Positions 63,207 through 64,000 of a stretch of DNA of 64,000 bases are shown in pieces; within the stretch, counting starts at the first letter, position 1, and each line of letters begins with the position of its first letter. The notes under the pieces were generated by a model. That model did no database searches and was not told the DNA's origin. It saw only the letters and a program-made list of their open reading frames with translations. Origin of the DNA: Phytophthora quininea. Its lineage: Eukaryota; Oomycota; Peronosporomycetes; Peronosporales; Peronosporaceae. The stretch lies in assembly GCA_011947345.1 (NCBI GenBank), contig JAAVTG010000044.1, positions 1 through 64,000 of the forward strand. The letters run 5' to 3'. The translations under genes and the position numbers were made by a program.

Positions 63207-64000
63207 TTAGGACTCTTCGACAATGTAGTGCGTGCCCACCGACACGGGGCTGTTGAGAGCCGCGAGCGCGATCTCCTTGGCGGCACGAACGGCGTTGCGC
63301 AGACTGGCGGACTCGCGGGTGACACGGCATTCCTGGTGCAGCTTGTCAGCCTTCACTTCCAGCAGAGCCAGCTTGTCCACGGCGCTGTCCATGCCTGCAG
63401 CCGTGCGAAGCGGACCAACAGACTCCCACATGATGCGTTGCGTCGCCAGCAGCACTTCCTCGATCTCGTTCGGGTAAGGATCACGGAAGCCATTCAAGAT
63501 AGCGAACGGGTCCTTCTCCTTGTCGGCAGTGTCCTTCTCCAGCGGCTTGACGTTCTTGAGGAAGTAGTCGGCCGAGCTGCAGCCCCACACCAGGCCTTCA
63601 AGCAACGACGTCGAAGCCAAACGGTTGGCACCGTGGAGACCAGTGCAGCTCACTTCACCGGCAGCATATAGACCGGGCACACTGGTGCGGCCCTGCAAGT
63701 CCACTTCAACACCACCGCAGTGGTAGTGCGCGGCAGGCACAACCGGCATAGGCTGCTTGGTCATATCGATGCCGCGGTCAAGGCAGTGCTGGTAGATCGT
63801 CGGGAAACGATTCTTGATCCAGTCAGCATCTTCGTGAGAGATGTCGAGGTACATGCAGGGCTCGTCCTGCTTCTCCATCTCCGCTAGGATCAGGCGAGCC
63901 ACCACGTCACGAGGTGCCAACTCACCGTCGGGGTGGTAGTCCTTGGCGAAAGCTCGGCCACTCTTGTTACGAAGGATGGCACCTTCACCACGAAGAGCTT
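63207..64000 (-). CDS. nadB: L-aspartate oxidase (NadB), 3' part
   Basis: NadB oxidises aspartate to iminoaspartate with FAD, the first step of NAD synthesis from aspartate. The frame is open to the window edge: at 64000-63921 it reads LRGEGAILRNKSGRAFAKDYHPDGELAPRDVV, so the true start lies outside. Diagnostic NadB features are GELAPRDVVARLI and the FAD-binding PVVPAAHYHCGGVEVDLQGRTSVPGLYAAGEVSCTGLHGANRLASTSLLEGLVWG, which differs from succinate dehydrogenase (HYNMGG, SLLDLVVFG). The C-terminal helical domain ends at 63207. In plants this enzyme is plastid-targeted; its location here is unknown. No frameshift in the visible part. Confidence 0.93.
   Translation of the reverse strand, partial: ALRGEGAILRNKSGRAFAKDYHPDGELAPRDVVARLILAEMEKQDEPCMYLDISHEDADWIKNRFPTIYQHCLDRGIDMTKQPMPVVPAAHYHCGGVEVDLQGRTSVPGLYAAGEVSCTGLHGANRLASTSLLEGLVWGCSSADYFLKNVKPLEKDTADKEKDPFAILNGFRDPYPNEIEEVLLATQRIMWESVGPLRTAAGMDSAVDKLALLEVKADKLHQECRVTRESASLRNAVRAAKEIALAALNSPVSVGTHYIVEES

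Noticed and set aside
63207..64000. Succinate dehydrogenase or fumarate reductase flavoprotein
   Set aside because: The flavin-site sequence (HYHCGGVEVD, TSLLEGLVWG) and ELAPRDVV match aspartate oxidase, not SDHA/FRD.
1..64000. tRNA genes, rRNA, CRISPR arrays, bacterial operons
   Set aside because: None seen by eye. Introns and gene structure are eukaryotic. A tRNA could be missed without a covariance search.

Overview
The window is nuclear DNA of an oomycete, most likely Phytophthora or a Pythium-like relative. Genes are packed on both strands with short spacers, and several pairs are head-to-head. Introns are few and very short (54-77 bp, GT..AG). There are several AGC-type kinases with added lipid-binding or zinc domains, a remnant of an AA17 polysaccharide monooxygenase, and a Crypton tyrosine-recombinase element of the type common in oomycetes. 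The genus is an inference; no marker gene is present.

Region by region. 1-7159 is a large inverted repeat: arms 1-3212 and 3923-7159 around a 710-bp unique spacer. Each arm holds one copy of a Crypton-like element plus the 5' part of a SET/MYND (SMYD-like) gene. 7435-9867 holds a broken AA17 gene and sequence I cannot assign. 9868-20815 holds an Arb2-zinc finger-AGC kinase fusion, a very long coiled-coil gene and a hAT-transposase-derived gene. 20902-31226 holds a multi-pass membrane protein and a C45/Ntn hydrolase (minus), a DnaJ protein (plus), TRIP13/Pch2 (minus) and a GAF/IQ protein (plus). 31227-43620 holds a PH-AGC kinase, a retinoblastoma homologue, a double Tc1-type HTH protein, two small membrane proteins and inositol-pentakisphosphate 2-kinase. 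44345-50183 holds a GID2/RMND5 RING ligase, a zinc-finger coiled-coil protein and a protein with CTFxP repeats. 50325-58113 holds an ACAD10/11-like enzyme with a peroxisomal signal, a PX-RING protein, a short-chain acyl-CoA dehydrogenase and an RGS-GRK kinase with a CaaX box. 58697-64000 holds a small unknown protein, a type I-like membrane protein, a subtilisin and the 3' part of L-aspartate oxidase.

Shared themes are signalling (three AGC-group kinases, GAF, RGS, PX), cell-cycle and meiotic control (Rb, TRIP13), ubiquitin ligases (GID2-type, PX-RING), fatty-acid beta-oxidation (two acyl-CoA dehydrogenases, one apparently peroxisomal and one mitochondrial), inositol phosphates (IPK1) and de novo NAD synthesis (NadB).

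Quality caution. Nearly every long gene is broken by one or more 1-bp frameshifts, mostly in short homopolymer runs and often inside invariant motifs (the TRIP13 Walker A, the APE segment of the PH-kinase). The two palindrome arms also differ mainly at homopolymers, and the left arm is usually the shorter. This is the pattern of uncorrected long-read sequence, so I treat most breaks as probable sequencing errors. The palindrome itself may be an assembly product.
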